A DNA stretch of 64,000 nt from Aldrovandia affinis (GCA_029706075.1 JAINUG010000393.1:1-64000); one strand, 5' to 3'. Positions 1-12,998 are shown, counted from the first letter of the stretch. Notes: generated from the letters alone by a model not told the origin. Made by a program: numbers and translations.

Positions 1-504
1 CTTGGGTCTCAGGATGGCCTTGAGAGAGAGATGGCCCATCTGACAGATCTTAGAGGTGTGGACAATGAATAATGAATATTCAGGTATTTAGCATTTAGCC
101 CTCCCACAGCCTGAAATAAATGTGACCAGTTCTGATAAAAACAGGTTTTTAGCTATTTAGATCTCAGATGTGCTAAACTATTTTCACACCCTTACATAAC
201 CAAGACCTTGGTGAACAAACGCACATTGGCAAAACAATTCGTCACTATAGTTTAGTGTGTGCTTTCACATCTTTTGTGACAGCAGAAAAATTTACTATTT
301 TTAACTTGTGTGTTTGTAGATCTATTTACAAGCTGCATATGATACTGACCAAACTATTGATGGCATACAAATGTAGCTGTGATTGTCCTTCAAATAAAAA
401 TATCAAACACTTTGGAGTAAGTGTGTGTTAAATTGATGAAATTGAGATAAATATCAGACCATGCCAAAATCTAAAAACATCTAAAAGCTTAGCACGGACC
501 TCAG
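1..504. other. No recognisable gene or repeat
   Basis: This AT-rich stretch has no long reading frame and no repeat family I recognise. Confidence 0.5.
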
Positions 505-927
505 GGGGTTAAGTACCATTTGGCAAACTCCAGGTGGGCTGTCATATGCCTTTCACTCAGAAGTAGCTTCCGTCTAGCCACTACCATAAAGGTCTGATTG
601 ATGTCCAATCAATATAATTAAGCACAGCTGGACTCCAATGAAGGTGTAGGCCCATCTCAAGGATGATCAGAAGAATTGGACAGCACCTGAGTTAAATATA
701 CAAGTGTCACAGCAAAGGGTCTGCATACTTATGGCCATGTGATATTTCAGTGTTTATTTTGTAATAAATCTGCAAAAATGTCTACAAGTCTGTGTTTTTC
801 TGACAATATTGGGTGCTGTGTGTGCATGAACGAGGAAAAAAATGAAATTAATTGATTTTAGCAAATGGCTGCAATATGACAAAGAGTGAAAAATGTAAGG
901 GGGTCTGAATACTTTCCGAACCCACTG
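505..927. mobile_element. Tc1/mariner-type element, one end, internally deleted
   Basis: The right end, CCGAACCCACTG followed by TA, and the preceding stretch about a rising 'gggtctgaatac' motif match the terminal region of the Tc1-type repeats that are very common in fish genomes. The left part (about 505-600) resembles a more internal part of the same repeats, so the middle appears to be deleted. No opposite terminal repeat is visible and no transposase reading frame survives. The family name rests on remembered resemblance and not on a search. Confidence 0.6.
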
Positions 928-1449
928 TATACCATAGAAGAGGACTATGGACTTTGTTATGCCTCATCGTCTGATACTAGATAAACATGGTGTCTGCAGT
1001 CTCTCACTGCAGAAATGAAAATTAATTGCTTTATCTAAAAATGTGTCTCAGGTGTCAATTCTAAGATGGAGATTGACCCCTTGTTCCTACTATTGTTAGG
1101 CACCTTGCTTGGTGAATTGTTATGATTGTGAGAGAGATTACATTAAAACAACAAAAACAAGTTCCCAAAGGGCTTATTTTCAAGGACTGGTTGGCAACTG
1201 ATCAGATTGCAAACTAAATAAATTGTAATTATAATCAATGTGTGTGTGCGCGTGTGTGTGAGTGTGTAATTTGAATAGACAGAGTGCACACACACAAAAA
1301 ATACACAAATACAGCTATAGGACAGAAGAACACTAGATAGAATTGTTATTTTGAAAAAGTGTTTAATCAGGTCCTTTGTTGATCAGCCAAACATCAACCA
1401 GTTACTTTACATGTGTATCTAAGAGCATTGTAACTTTTCACATTCCAAC
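928..1449. other. Intergenic, short GT repeat only
   Basis: Nothing gene-like is seen. A short imperfect GT/GC run lies near 1239-1268. The last eight bases before 1458 are one copy of the hAT target duplication described below. Confidence 0.5.
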
Positions 1450-2104
1450 ATTGTCACCTGGTGACCACTCAAGGCCTTGGGGCTAGACCTAATCAAAGGG
1501 CCCCCTCAACATTAATCGCGCAATATTGTGTTTGCGCGCCCGACGAACGCACGTGCGCGTACTGCCACCGTCCGCAGCTGTCACTGCCTTTGTTTTTTTT
1601 CAAACTTGTGTCAGTCTCTGCTATAACTACAGTGTCTCTGTCTCACTTTACACATTTTGTTTATTATGAAGAAGGTTGCTTTATGGTTGTTATTAGCCTA
1701 CAGTCATAGGCTACAAGAAATCTGTGGTGAGAGATGAAAAAAAACAATGCTATTTTTGTTTGGGGAGCCCCACCCTTTCCATAATAAGCCATTTGAAATT
1801 GAACGTTAACAGACAGAAATGTAGATCTCTGCTATAACTCCAAATGTTTCACTTAACACATTTATTGTCTTATTCTTCATAACAAATTCGACACTAATTA
1901 CATCACAATGAAAGTTTAGAGTTGAGAAAACGACAATATTCAGAAAGATACGTAGGTATGATTCATTTCAACAATTTATCAACCACACAAATTTAACCAG
2001 ATGAGAGAAAGAAAAATAGGCCAAAAGTGTGGAACACATTGCTCTTTCATTAATTTTATACAACTTTGTTGTAATTTGACTCAATCGAAATAAAAGATAA
2101 ACAA

Positions 2105-2215
2105 TATCAACCAATTTAGGCTTACCAGACGCGCTTATCCAGAGCAACTTACAAAGTGCAAGATCAGAGTAAATGGCATAACCCTATCAACAAACGACAG
2201 GGTAAATTATATAAC
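2105..2215 (-). repeat. L2-tailed SINE fragment
   Basis: On the - strand this reads AAGTTGCTCTGGATAAGCGC, a degenerate copy of the hairpin tail shared by stringent L2 LINEs and the SINEs they mobilise. The bases beyond it (near 2163-2200) resemble the copy at 3963-4130. No tRNA-like head is visible here. Confidence 0.5.
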
Positions 2216-2413
2216 AAAGCGTGCAAGTATAGGCCTATACCAAGTACACATCAAACCACATAATAGGCTATCTAAACATGGCATCTAAATAACATTCTTA
2301 GCATTTTTGGTCAAACAGTGCAAACAGTATTTATATCTCTTCAATCAAGGTGTTTGAAGTTTGTGTAAATGCATATATAATATCTGTGAAATCTAGTGCT
2401 CTAACAATGTCAG

Positions 2414-3349
2414 TGTTATGTTTTGCCATGTTTGTTCTGTTTATTTTTGTATTTTATTATTTTTCTCCATAGTCACTCATCATTCACGTCAGTTTCCCCA
2501 TCTGTCTGTGTTCCTTCTTTTTCGATAATCCACTCCTCGTCTTTGTTATTGCACTATTCGGGTGATTTCGACTTTACGGGTTTTCTGCCTTATTTTCCTA
2601 TCTCGTTTACTTCCTTCTTTCTTTCTATCACTCTGTACATATTAGTTAGGTGTAAATAGTACTAACCAACTATCTACTAACATTAGTGATTTAGATTACG
2701 TTACTAACATTTACTAATTACTAATTATCTCACGTTTCTATCTACTGCTATCATTCTCTCTCTCATTGTCCTATCCCTGTACGCTTCTCTCCTATCGCCT
2801 TGTCTGCACGCATTTTCTTTCTATGCGCCCCTCCCCTTCAAACTGTGCACGTGTCTACCTGCTATTCCAGGTCGCTTATTTTAAGTGTGTCTACGTGCTT
2901 CCCAGTCCGTGTCTTTTGTCTCCCCTTATTATTATATTAGTGACCCCTATCATTCTCACCTGTGTTCTTGCCCTTTTCCCCTCCCAGTCACACCTGATTC
3001 CTATTGTGTTTCCCTTCTCCGCTTGTATATAAGTTCCTTGTTTGCTCTCAGTATTTGTCAGAACGTTGATCAATATTCACTGTGCCGATTGTGTGTAAGC
3101 CAGAGTTTGTTGTATTTCCCGAGACACCCCTTCTGTTTGACTACAAGTTTTTTGCCTTCCGATTTTGTTTGTTTGCCTTTCTGATTATTTGGTTTTGATT
3201 TTTGGACTACTTTTTTTGACTACTCTTTTGGATTTGGATTTTGTACTTTATCTACCTCTGACTATCGGCTTTTGAACCTTGCTTGATCATTAAACGTTCC
3301 TTTACTGCCTTATCCTGGTCTGCGCCTGGGTCCTTGCCCGGACATCACA
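2414..3349 (+). mobile_element. Solo LTR, Ty3/gypsy (relative of the chromovirus LTR)
   Basis: The unit starts TGTTATG and ends CATCACA and is flanked by a perfect 5-bp duplication GTCAG (2409-2413 and 3350-3354). It has a TATATAA box near 3026 and GTCAGAACGTTG about 30 nt beyond it, and an ATTAAACGTTCC stretch near the 3' end. Its central part, around ACTAACCAACTA, is clearly related to the chromovirus LTRs at 6529 and 12029, and it is the same family as the solo LTR at 22079-22996. It was left by LTR-LTR recombination inside the hAT transposase. Confidence 0.9.
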
Positions 3350-3929
3350 GTCAGACTCAAGGGACATGCGAGTGAGGTGGCATAATCTATCCTGTCCCAT
3401 TGTTGACTGTAAATGATTCTTGATCAGTGATAATCTAGAAAAAGAGCGCTCTCCTGATGCATTGGTGATGGGCAATGTGAGATATATTCGCAGCGCTATG
3501 TCAGTATTTGGAAATACTGTTTGCAAGCTGCTCTGACGAATAAGTTGAAGAAACTGCCTCGATTACATGTTTTTCTCATTTTCACAAAAGCTTTTGAAAT
3601 GCCCAATCTCGTCAGCAAAATCATCGTGCAAATCACCGGAGTATTTTTCTTGTAATTGCATAGCTGCTGAGCGTAGCTCTTGTACAGAATGCATTTGGAT
3701 GTTATACAAGAAAGAAAAGAGCTCACTCACATCCTTGTAGGATTCGTATCTTCGTTCGAGTTCTGCTAATAGCCTGTCATGAATGACATTAAATACATCC
3801 ACAATAAATATTTGCCTGCCTGTCATAGATAACTTGGACTCTCTCATTTCATCAGCATGTTTTTTACGTATGCGCTTTCTCTGAGTGTCGTGTTTATATG
3901 TCTTGGATACAGCGGGAGACATACTAACT

Positions 3930-4224
3930 TTGATCCATTTGAAACTGCAGCACTTAGTACATTTTACATTTACATTTTAAGCATTTAGCAGACACTCTTA
4001 TCCAGAGCGACTTACAAGATGTGCATTAATACAAGGTAAGAACAATCATAGTTAGCGCACAAGATCAGTGCAGTAATACAGCAATAGACATCATTGCAGG
4101 CGTCTGCGTATCATACCTGTAACACTGGGAAAGAAAAGGTTAGTGTGTTTTTTTATTTTTTTTTATAGTGTAGAACAAGTAAACAGTAAACAAGTAGTAA
4201 GTGCTGCAGTTTCAAATTGATCAA
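3930..4224. repeat. 30-bp inverted duplication around a SINE fragment inside the hAT
   Basis: Bases 3930-3959 and 4195-4224 are inverted copies of each other with 28 of 30 positions matching; the core is TTTGAAACTGCAGCACTTA. The right copy is hAT coding sequence (DQFETAAL), while the left copy is the same sequence flipped. Between them lies an L2-type tail (TTATCCAGAGCGACTTACA, on the - strand TGTAAGTCGCTCTGG) and unrelated sequence. Confidence 0.7.
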
Positions 4225-6528
4225 ACTCGTCTCTCAGCTTTGCAATATAGTCTCTTAATGAGGAAATCAACTTAACTGCAGTCACGAGATCTAGATCTAC
4301 ATCAGGCAACATGACACTTACTGTATCAAACCTCTGCAGCACACAATTCCAGAATTGGCAAAGGACAGCTATCTCCCTTGCTTCGTTTCGGGTAGCTACA
4401 TTTAGATTTTCATCTTTTGACAATTCCACTAATGATTGGTGGATGTTTGCATAGTTGAGAGACAAAGCCTTTGTCGCTGCTGCATGCGCTGACTATCGAG
4501 TATCTGATAGAGATTTAAGATGTTCAATTCTCTTATTCTCATTTGGCCCAAGGCTACTGGTGATGTTCTGCCAACGTGATGGTGATCCAGCACTGAAATT
4601 GAACAGGGACTGCACAAGTGTGAAGAACTGATCTGTTTCCAAACAGCAGTTCACAGTTCTGACTCCAACTAAGTTTAGAGAATGTGCTGCACAAGGAACC
4701 CATGCTGCGAGGGGATTTATTTCACGGATGCGAGACTGTACACCCTTGTGTACACCAGACATATTACTTGCGTTGTCATAGCACTGACCACGACAGTTCT
4801 GTATATTAATGCCCAGTTCACCCAACACTCCCATTACAGCATTGAAAAGTGATTCCCCTGTGTGGCTTGTTATCGGGAGGAATTCTAGAAAGCGTTCTTC
4901 GATTACACCCTCTGGAGATACATAATGCATAATAAATGTCAGCTGACCAACATGGGCCACATCTGGGGTAGAGTCTACACTAATCAAAAAGTATTTAGCA
5001 AGTTTAACTTTATCGACAATCTCAGATCAAACCTTTTCACCCATTAACTGAATGAATTCCTCGCATATAGTGCTGGACAAATAGGACGGCTTCCCCCTGC
5101 CACTGTTTCCATAATGGACAATGTGTTCCCTCAAAAAGGGATCAAGATGAACTATCAATTCAAGACTACGCATGTAATTTCCATTGCACGGTGAGCCAAA
5201 CGTTTCTGTATCTCCTCTAAAGGACAGACCACGCTCAGAGAGAAATTTCACAGTGGCAACAACTCTTTTTAGAACTTCCTCCCAATATTGACACTCGGAA
5301 TTGAACTGTTCTCTTAAGCTCAAATCAATCTGACCCTTTTCGGATGTTCTTGACAACCACGTTAACATGCACTGTCTGTGATGTTCTGATCGCTCGTGCT
5401 CTACAATAGCCCTGTTGGCATGTCTCCAGTCACTGAACCCACCACTCCCAGAAAATGATGTGCCCTTCCCAAATAGCTTACATGCAAATCAAAAAGCTGC
5501 CCCTTTTTCAGGAGAATATACGTAGAAGCCACTCTCGTGGCACAGTCTCACCATTGGCCTGGGTCCTGTTGAAGAGACTCTTAGAAAAGCTCCACTTCTG
5601 GTGTTTATACTGTTTTTCAGATGCCTTAAAGTCACTGTTTCTGTTCTGGCATGGCACTGGTCCAGTAATAGTCCAATCATTTCGGCCTTCCTCATTAACA
5701 ACAGCAGGCCAGCATCCTGGGTCTTTGCTATGGATATCCCCATTCTCTGCTGAAACTGCTGGTGCTGCGCTGGTGGGTCTTGGTGGCGGTGCTGCTTCCA
5801 GTTCCTCAATGTCAATGTCACTTCCGTGACCGTGACCGACCCCCTCTGGTGGTGGTGGTCTTACGACCGTGGCCGCTGAAGCTGGTGCTCCTCCTGGTGT
5901 CTCGTCAATCACACTGTCATTACCCTCATTTTCTATGTCAGACAAGGAGTAGGCTAATAAGTCGCAAATAACGTTTCTTAAAACTGAAATGACGCAAAGT
6001 TACATTTTCACACTGACTAACCACGAGGCTGTGGGCGATATAAAGATTCGCTAATCAATAACCCAGGCAGTTTAGTATATTTACGGTCAAATGGACATCT
6101 AACTGGCAGATATAGGCTAGTTACCTGGGGCTGGGGAATGGGCGATATCTGTCCCGCCGGCCCGGCCTCACCTGTTTGAACAGTCGCTACTGTCGCTGGT
6201 GGTTCTGTCGTTTTGAGGCTAAAATATGTTGTCAGTCTGGGTATTTTTCCTTTAAGCTCCTCTTCTCTTTTAAGTTTTTCAGCCTTTAGCTTCCTTTTTG
6301 CGTAGCCACTGACACTGTCGCTTTTTTAAACATTTTAACGCGATGTGGAATAAACAGCCAACTCCGATTCTCCGAATATTTGAAATGAGCGCTACAGGTG
6401 CAACAGCTCTATACGTCATGACGTCAATGTGTTATCACTGAATTTGAAAAGAAAGAAGGAATTGTATTGGACCGAAAATAAAAACAGCCAGACAATTTGA
6501 CTAATCATCTCATTTTCTCTTTATTTAT

Positions 6529-7498
6529 TGTGACGGCCGTGATAAGGACCCAGACGCAGATCAGGGATATGGCAAAAGAGTAGTTTATTAGAAGGCAGGG
6601 GTCAAAACCAGGAATCAGAGAATCGGAGGTACAAAAACGCGAGGCAGAGAGAAGTCGAAAACAGGCAGACAAAAGGTCGATAAACAGGAAGGCAGAAAGG
6701 CAAACAAACAAAATCACTAGGCAGGCTCGGAGTCGTAATAAGAAGGGTAGTCTCAGGAAATACAAATTACACTGGCTTCGGAAAGGTAGGCTCAGGGAAA
6801 AATGAATCAACGTACTGACAACGGGTGAATGAAAACACTGAACATATATACAGGCAGAGACAGGAAACACAATGGGAATCAGGTGTGACTGGGAGGAGAG
6901 AGAGGTAGGAACACAGGTGAAAACAATGGGAATCGTAATCTAATTACGAGGGGAGACGAAAGACACGGACTGGGAAACATACAAACAAATATACAATAAA
7001 CGACCTGGGAGATCAGGCAGACACGTGCATAGCTAGAAGGGGAGGAACGCAAAGAGAGAAAGTGCGTGCGTATGAAAGGGAAAGTGAAAAGCTAATCAGG
7101 GATACGATAATGAGAGAGAATGAGCGAAAGTCAGAAGCGTGAGATAATTAGTGATTAGTAGTGTTAGTAACTTAATCTAAATCCCTAATGTTAGTAGATT
7201 AGTTGGTTAGTACTATATACATCTAACTAATATATACAAAGTGCAATCTAGAAAGTAAGAAGGAAGAAAACGAGATAATAAGCGAAAGCGGAGGAAACCC
7301 GGAAATTCTAAACACCCGAAGTGCATGACAAGACAAGGAGTGGATCTAGAAATAAACGGAACAGGAACAATAACAGACGGGGGAGCAGAACGTGACAGAA
7401 CAGTGAAAAATGCAAAGCTGAAAAAAGAATAATGAAACATGACTGATAATAAATAAACAAAGTACAAAAATGACAGAACAATAACTCAGAATATAACA
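6529..7498 (-). repeat. Chromovirus 3' LTR
   Basis: On the - strand this begins TGTTATATTC and ends GTCACA. It is about 99% identical to the copy at 12029-12998 and is preceded on the - strand by the polypurine stretch at 7499-7508. Confidence 0.93.
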
Positions 7499-7599
7499 GG
7501 ACCCCCTAAGAAACGCCTCTTGGCGTTTTAACAGGAGGAACAACAAAAACAGATGAACAAACAAGAAGCAGGGGAAGCCAGGCAGACAAGGGGCAACGC

Positions 7600-7755
7600 A
7601 AGTGGCGGGATCAGAACAGGCAGGTCAAAAACACATGGCAGATTCTCAGCAGGGTAAAGGCACGGGATAGAATCTCAGACAGGCAGGGTCAAAAACACAT
7701 GGCAGAATCTCAGACAGGCAAGGATCGAAGACACGGGACAGGAACTCAGACAGGT
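7600..7755. repeat. Short tandem repeat between pol and the 3' LTR
   Basis: About three to four imperfect copies of a unit of roughly 40-60 bp are seen, containing ATGGCAGAATCTCAGACAGG and GTCAAAAACACATGGCAGA. They lie in the chromovirus region after the chromodomain. Confidence 0.7.
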
Positions 7756-10700
7756 CGGGAACATTCAAAGTCTCTGATTAAAGAATTGTCCAAAATGAAG
7801 CGGGAAGGGACCCAGCTTCGTTCCTCGGGACCGTAGCCCTCCCAGTCCACCAGGTATTGGCGACCACGGCCCCTGCGGCGAACGTCCAATAGTTTACGGA
7901 CCGTGTAGGCATCTCCACCATCAATAAGACGGGGGGGTGGGGGTGGCTCAGGGGCGGGACACAAAGGGTGGGTTACAAGGGGTTTGAGGCGGGAAACATG
8001 GAAACTGGGGTGAATACGTCGCATGGTGTGAGGTAATTTTAACCTAACAGCAGTGGGACTGATGATTCTAATGATGGGAAAGGGGCCAATAAAACGGGGT
8101 GCAAGCTTACGATGGTCGATCCTAAGGGGAATGTCTCTGGTGGACAACCAGACCCGCTGCCCAACGTGGTAACGGGGGCCCTTGGAGCGTCTCTTGTCCG
8201 CAGTCTCCTTCATACGGGCACTGGCTCGGAGAAGGTTGCGGCGAGTGAGGTTCCAGGTGCGGCGACAACGACGGATGAAGAACTGAGCAGAGGGAACTCC
8301 CACCTCCTCCTGGCTGGGGAACAAAGGTGGTTGGTAACCAGGGAGCATTCAAAAGGAGACAAACGAGATGAGGAGGAGGTTTGGGAGTTGATGGCATACT
8401 CTGCCCAGGGAAGTTGTTGGCTCCACGAGGAAGGGTTCCGAGAACACAAGCAGCGCAGAACGGTTTCAATGACCTGATTAGCCCGCTCTGTCTGGCCATT
8501 AGATTGGGGATGGAAACCTGAGGAAAGACTGACTGATGAACCAATGAGTAAACAAAAAGCCTTCCAAAACTTGGCGATAAACTGGGGACCTCTGTCGGAA
8601 ACAATATTACTAGGGATGCCATGTAAACGAAAAACGTGTTGGATAATGAGTGTGGCTGTCTCTTTGGCGGAGGGAAGCTTGGGTAAGGGAATAAAATGTA
8701 CAGTTTTAGAAAATCGATCAACTACAGTCATAATGGTGGTGTTGCTGTTGGAGGGGGGTAAACCAGTAACAAAGTCAAGCGCTATGTGGGACCAAGGGCG
8801 GTGAGGGATGGGTAGGGGCTGTAACAAACCAGAGGGATGCTGATGGGAAACCTTATTCTGGGCACAGACAGAGCAGGCAGAAATAAACCTCCTAACATCT
8901 TGGGCCATGGCAGGCCACCAAAAACGTCTCTGGATAAAAGTCACAGTTCTGTTTATGCCCGGATGACATGATAGGCGAGAGGAGTGACCCCACTGAAGCA
9001 CCTGGGATCGGACAGAACTGGGCACGAAGAGGCGGTTCGAGGGACAGCGACTGGGACCGGCCTCACCCTCCAAGGCGGAACGTACCGTAGCCTCAATGCG
9101 AAGTTGAACGTTGTTGATAGAGCATTGTAGAGGCAAGATGGTGTCCGGAACGGAAACCCTGGATATGGGTTCGAAACGGCGAGAAAGGGCATCAGGCTTA
9201 GTATTCTTAGATCCCGGTTGATAAGACAGGACAAAATTAAATCTTGAAAAGAAGAGAGACCAACGAGCCTGGCGGGAATTGAGTCTCTTAGCAGTCTGTA
9301 GGTACTCCAAGTTCTTGTGGTCCGTCCAGACCAGAAAAGGAACTTCAGCCCCCTCCAGCCAGTGCCTCCACTCCTCTAAAGCGAGCTTGACTGCGAGCAG
9401 TTCCCTGTTGCCAATGTCGTAGTTCTGCTCCGCAGGGCTGAGACGATGAGAATAGAAGGCGCAAGGATGAACCTTCTTGTCCTTAGCAGAGCGTTGGGAA
9501 AGGATGGCTCCTGCCCCAATGTTGGAAGCGTCGACCTCGACGATAAACTGGGCGGTGGGATCAGGGTGAATGAGGATGGGGTCAGATGTGAAGCGTTGTT
9601 TGAGTAACCGGAAAGCTAGTTCAGCTTGAGGATTCCAGTGAAACCGGATCTTAATGGAGGTGAGGGCGGTGAGTGGAGCAGCAATAGTACTGTAACTCCT
9701 GATAAACCTCCTATAAAAATTAGCGAAACCCAAAAAACGCTGTAACTCCTTACGGGACTCTGGCTGGGGCCAGTCCAAGACAGCCTTGATCTTTAGTGGA
9801 TCCATTTGGATGCTCCCAGCCGAGATGACGTAGCCCAGGAAGGTGGTGGTGTGACAATGAAAATCACACTTCTCTGGCTTCACATAGAGCCTGTTCTCGA
9901 GAAGACGCTGTAGAACTCTGCGGACCTGAGTGACATGTTCCTCCATATTTCTGGAAAAAATAAGGATATCATCCAGGTAGACGAACACAAACTGATTGAT
10001 GAAATCCCTGAGAACATCGTTGATTAACGCCTGGAAAACGGCAGGGGCATTGGTTAACCCAAACGGCATTACAAGGTACTCCCAGTGACCTGTAGGAGTA
10101 TTGAACGCAGTCTTCCACTCATCCCCCTCACGAATGCGCACCAGGTGGTAGGCGTTGCGCAGGTCCAACTTAGTGAAGACCGTAGCTCCCTGAAGTTGTT
10201 CGAATGCTGATGTCATGAGGGGGAGAGGGTAGCGATTCTTAATGGTAATGTCGTTGAGCGAACGGTAGTCAATGCAGGGACGAAGAGAACCGTCCTTCTT
10301 GCCCACGAAGAAGAACCCCGCTCCAGCGGGTGATGAAGATGGCCGAATGATGCCAGCGGTTAAGGACTCCTGAAGGTAGGTATTCATAGCCTCCGTCTCG
10401 GGACGGGACAAGGAGAACAGATGCCCCCTAGGAGGGGTAGCGCCAGACAGGAGTTCAATGGCGCAATCATAGGGACGGTGGGGAGGCAGGCAGGTGGCTC
10501 GGGACTTGGAGAAGACCTCCTTGAGGTCCAGGTACTCGGAAGGGAAGACAGACAGGTCAGGACTCATCTCGGAAATAAGGGGACTCGGGACAGACGAATG
10601 GGCTTGCTGCAGGCATTGGGAAAGGCATTGTGGGCTCCAACCCACAATCCTGTGACTGCTCCATTCCACGGACGGATTATGCTTCACAAGCCAGGGATGG

Positions 10701-11023
10701 CCAAGGACAATAGGTGAGTGAGGAGAATCGATGATGTGCAACCTTATCTTCTCCTGGTGGTTGCCGGAGATGAGCAAAGTCAAGGAAGAGCTGGTATGCG
10801 TTATGTGGGCGAGAGTTTGCCCGTTAAGAGAGTTGGCCACCAGTGGGCGTGACAGCATGGAGACCGGAACACCCCACTTCTTAGCCACACCAGCGTCCAG
10901 GAAGCTCTCCTCAGCACCCGAGTCAATGAGCGCGGTGGTCTCTCGCCTCTGACCCTCCCACTCGATGGTCACTGGCAGGCAGGTCCGTTGCTTAGAGGAG
11001 CGTTCGATAGGAATGACACCCAC
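7746..11023 (-). pseudogene. Chromovirus pol: protease, RT, RNase H, integrase, chromodomain
   Basis: The polyprotein copies the element RNA into DNA and inserts it. Visible parts in order are: an aspartic protease with [13 protein letters not shown]; reverse transcriptase with YLDDILIF; RNase H beginning [12 protein letters not shown]; an integrase zinc-binding region around [10 protein letters not shown] and CSVCAQNK; a core with DFVTG and SDRGPQF and the later [13 protein letters not shown]; and a chromodomain with [17 protein letters not shown]. The chromodomain in this family reads modified histones and steers insertion. The region follows gag after a short gap and is open over nearly all its length, with about one break. 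Confidence 0.9.
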
Positions 11024-11040
11024 TAGTGCTCCTCTCTTAA

Positions 11041-12012
11041 CTAGTGGGTGTTGGCTTTTACTGGACAGCCGGAAATGAAATGCCCAGACTCACCGCAGTA
11101 AAGACAGGATCTGGTAGCCATCCTGCGGTCACGCTCCTGACGGGAAAGTCGAGCCCGATCCAGCTGCATGGGTTCAGGCTCCGGGGTAGCAGAAGGAGCT
11201 GCCCTAGGGTGGTTGTAGGCTCTGACCGGTGACCTGACCCCGGTCCTCCCAGGCCCGGGAACCCCTCCGGAACTACGCCAACGACGACGCTCCTGAAGCC
11301 GGGAGTCAACGCGGATGGCCAGGCTGATAAGATCATCGAAGGACTCAGGCAGGTCACGTGTCAGGATCTCGTCCTTGAGATGTTCGGAAAGTCCACAGAT
11401 AAAAGCGTCGTAAAGCGCCTTCCTTCCCCAGCCACAGGTGTTAGCCAAAGTCTGGAAGTGGATGGCGTAGTCAGACACCGACCCTCCCTCCTGGCGTAGG
11501 TAGAGCATCTCCCGAGCAGCTTCGTGACCCTGTTTGGACCGATCGAAGACCCTCCTCATCTCCTCGGAAAACAGATCAAAACCCTGGCAGCAGGGGAGAG
11601 AGCCCTCCCACGCGGTGGTAGCCCAGGACTTGGCACGACCGGTCAGTTGAGTGATGACGTAGGCGACCCGGGAGATCTCGCTGGGAAACGTGGATGGCTG
11701 TAGTTGGAAGATAAGCTGGCACTGCATCAGGAACGCACGACAACCCCCCGGTTCACCTGCGTACCTCTCAGGAGGAGGCAGACGTGGTTCGCGCACCGGC
11801 GCAGAGGAAGACTCGGGTTGAGGTGGCGCAGCGGCATGCTGAGGTGCGGGGTTACGAACCGGAGCTCGCAGCGTAAGGGTAAGGTCCGCCAAACCGGAGG
11901 TGAGAGACTGCAGATGTTGAGTCACCCTCTCCAGATGGTCCTGGTGCCGTCCGAGCATGGCACCTTGCTGCTCGATGGCGAAGCGGAGCTGGTCTGGATC
12001 TGCTGGGTCCAT
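11041..12012 (-). CDS. Chromovirus Gag with zinc knuckle
   Basis: A 323-residue open frame starts [12 protein letters not shown] only 17 nt after the 5' LTR. Residues about 85-200 form the retrotransposon-Gag capsid core ([26 protein letters not shown]), and the C-terminus carries a CCHC knuckle [14 protein letters not shown] that binds RNA. The protein would build the intracellular particle. The order Gag then Pol with a short gap is normal for gypsy elements. The frame is complete, so the insertion is recent. Confidence 0.9.
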   Translation of the reverse strand: MDPADPDQLRFAIEQQGAMLGRHQDHLERVTQHLQSLTSGLADLTLTLRAPVRNPAPQHAAAPPQPESSSAPVREPRLPPPERYAGEPGGCRAFLMQCQLIFQLQPSTFPSEISRVAYVITQLTGRAKSWATTAWEGSLPCCQGFDLFSEEMRRVFDRSKQGHEAAREMLYLRQEGGSVSDYAIHFQTLANTCGWGRKALYDAFICGLSEHLKDEILTRDLPESFDDLISLAIRVDSRLQERRRWRSSGGVPGPGRTGVRSPVRAYNHPRAAPSATPEPEPMQLDRARLSRQERDRRMATRSCLYCGESGHFISGCPVKANTH

Positions 12013-12016
12013 CCTG

Positions 12017-12026
12017 GTCAGTACGT
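12017..12026 (-). promoter_or_regulatory. Chromovirus primer-binding site, self-priming type
   Basis: Two bases after the LTR the - strand reads ACGTACTGAC. It does not begin TGG and matches no tRNA 3' end that I know. Its exact complement, GTCAGTACGT, occurs in the LTR at 12310-12319 at the expected transcript start. This is the arrangement of Tf1/sushi elements, in which the RNA 5' end folds back as its own primer. Confidence 0.7.
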
Positions 12027-12028
12027 CC

Positions 12029-12998
12029 TGTGACGACCGTGATAAGGACCCAGACGCAGATCAGGGATATGGCAAAAGAGTAGTTTATTAGAAGGCAGGG
12101 GTCAAAACCAGGAATCAGAGAATCGGAGGTACAAAAACGCGAGGCAGAGAGAAGTCGAAAACAGGCAGTCAAAAGGTCAATAAACAGGAAGGCAGAAAGG
12201 CAAACAAACAAAATCACTAGGCAGGCTCGGAGTCGTAATAAGAAGGGTAGTCTCGGGAAATACAAATTACACTGGCTTCGGAAAGGTAGGCTCAGGGAAA
12301 AATGAATCAACGTACTGACAACGGGTGAATGAAAACACTGAACATATATACAGGCAGAGACAGGAAACACAATGGGAATCAGGTGTGACTGGGGGAGGAG
12401 AGAGGTAGGAACACAGGTGAAAACAATGGGAATCGTAATCTAATTACGAGGGGAGACGAAAGACACGGACTGGGAAACATACAAACAAATATACAATAAA
12501 CGACCTGGGAGATCAGGCAGACACGTGCATAGCTAGAAGGGGAGGAACGCAAAGAGAGAAAGTGCGTGCGTATGAAAGGGAAAGTGAAAAGCTAATCAGG
12601 GATACGATAATGAGAGAGAATGAGCGAAAGTCAGAAGCGTGAGATAATTAGTGATTAGTAGTGTTAGTAACTTAATCTAAATCCCTAATGTTAGTAGATT
12701 AGTTGGTTAGTACTATATACATCTAACTAATATATACAAAGTGCAATCTAGAAAGTAAGAAGGAAGAAAACGAGATAATAAGCGAAGGCGGAGGAAACCC
12801 GGAAATTCTAAACACCCGAAGTGCATGACAAGACAAGGAGTGGATCTAGAAATAAACGGAACAGGAACAATAACAGACGGGGAAGCAGAACGTGACAGAA
12901 CAGTGAAAAATGCAAAGCTGAAAAAAGAATAATGAAACATGACAGATAATAAATAAACAAAGTACAAAAATGACAGAACAATAACTCAGAATATAACA
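12029..12998 (-). repeat. Chromovirus 5' LTR
   Basis: This is the promoter copy. On the - strand it starts TGTTATATTC at 12998 and ends at 12029. It carries TATATATG at 12343-12350 and the inferred start site GTCAGTACGT at 12310-12319. The target duplication TTTAT follows at 12999. Confidence 0.93.
12310..12350 (-). promoter_or_regulatory. TATA box and inferred transcription start in the 5' LTR
   Basis: TATATATG (12343-12350) lies about 31 nt before GTCAGTACGTTG, the usual spacing from TATA to start. The related solo LTRs keep TATATAA and GTCAGAACGTTG at the same spacing, which supports the start by conservation. Confidence 0.65.

Larger units (their letters stand above)
2331..6330 (-). pseudogene. 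hAT-family transposase, decayed (ZMYM1/DUF4371-like)
   Basis: In a working copy this protein cuts and pastes the surrounding hAT element. Pieces appear in order on the - strand. A lysine-rich start (about 6310-6172) ends at a plausible donor, CAG|GTGAGG. An acidic, proline-rich part then leads to the motif DPGCWPAVVNEEGRNDW (5508-5945). Next come the DUF4371-like region (5027-5368), the nuclease core with YDNASNMSG and AAHSLNLVG (4493-4987), a helical region (4163-4465 and 3563-3922), and the C-terminal dimerisation motif LPITNASGERSFSRL (3302-3526). The last residues, ending EEI-stop at 2331, lie beyond an inserted solo LTR. The frame changes several times and a SINE-like insertion lies at about 3960-4190, so it cannot be expressed whole. 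Confidence 0.8.
6529..12998 (-). mobile_element. Ty3/gypsy chromovirus (Tf1/sushi-like), nearly whole
   Basis: The element is 6470 bp, reads on the - strand and is flanked by TTTAT duplications (6524-6528 and 12999-13003). It has two 970-bp LTRs that differ at only about nine places by eye, so it is young, probably of the order of a million years or less depending on the rate used. Internal parts in transcription order are gag, protease, reverse transcriptase, RNase H, integrase and a C-terminal chromodomain, which define a chromovirus. A purine-rich stretch ending GGGGGTCC abuts the 3' LTR. It looks whole apart from about one break. It lies inside the hAT transposon. Confidence 0.93.
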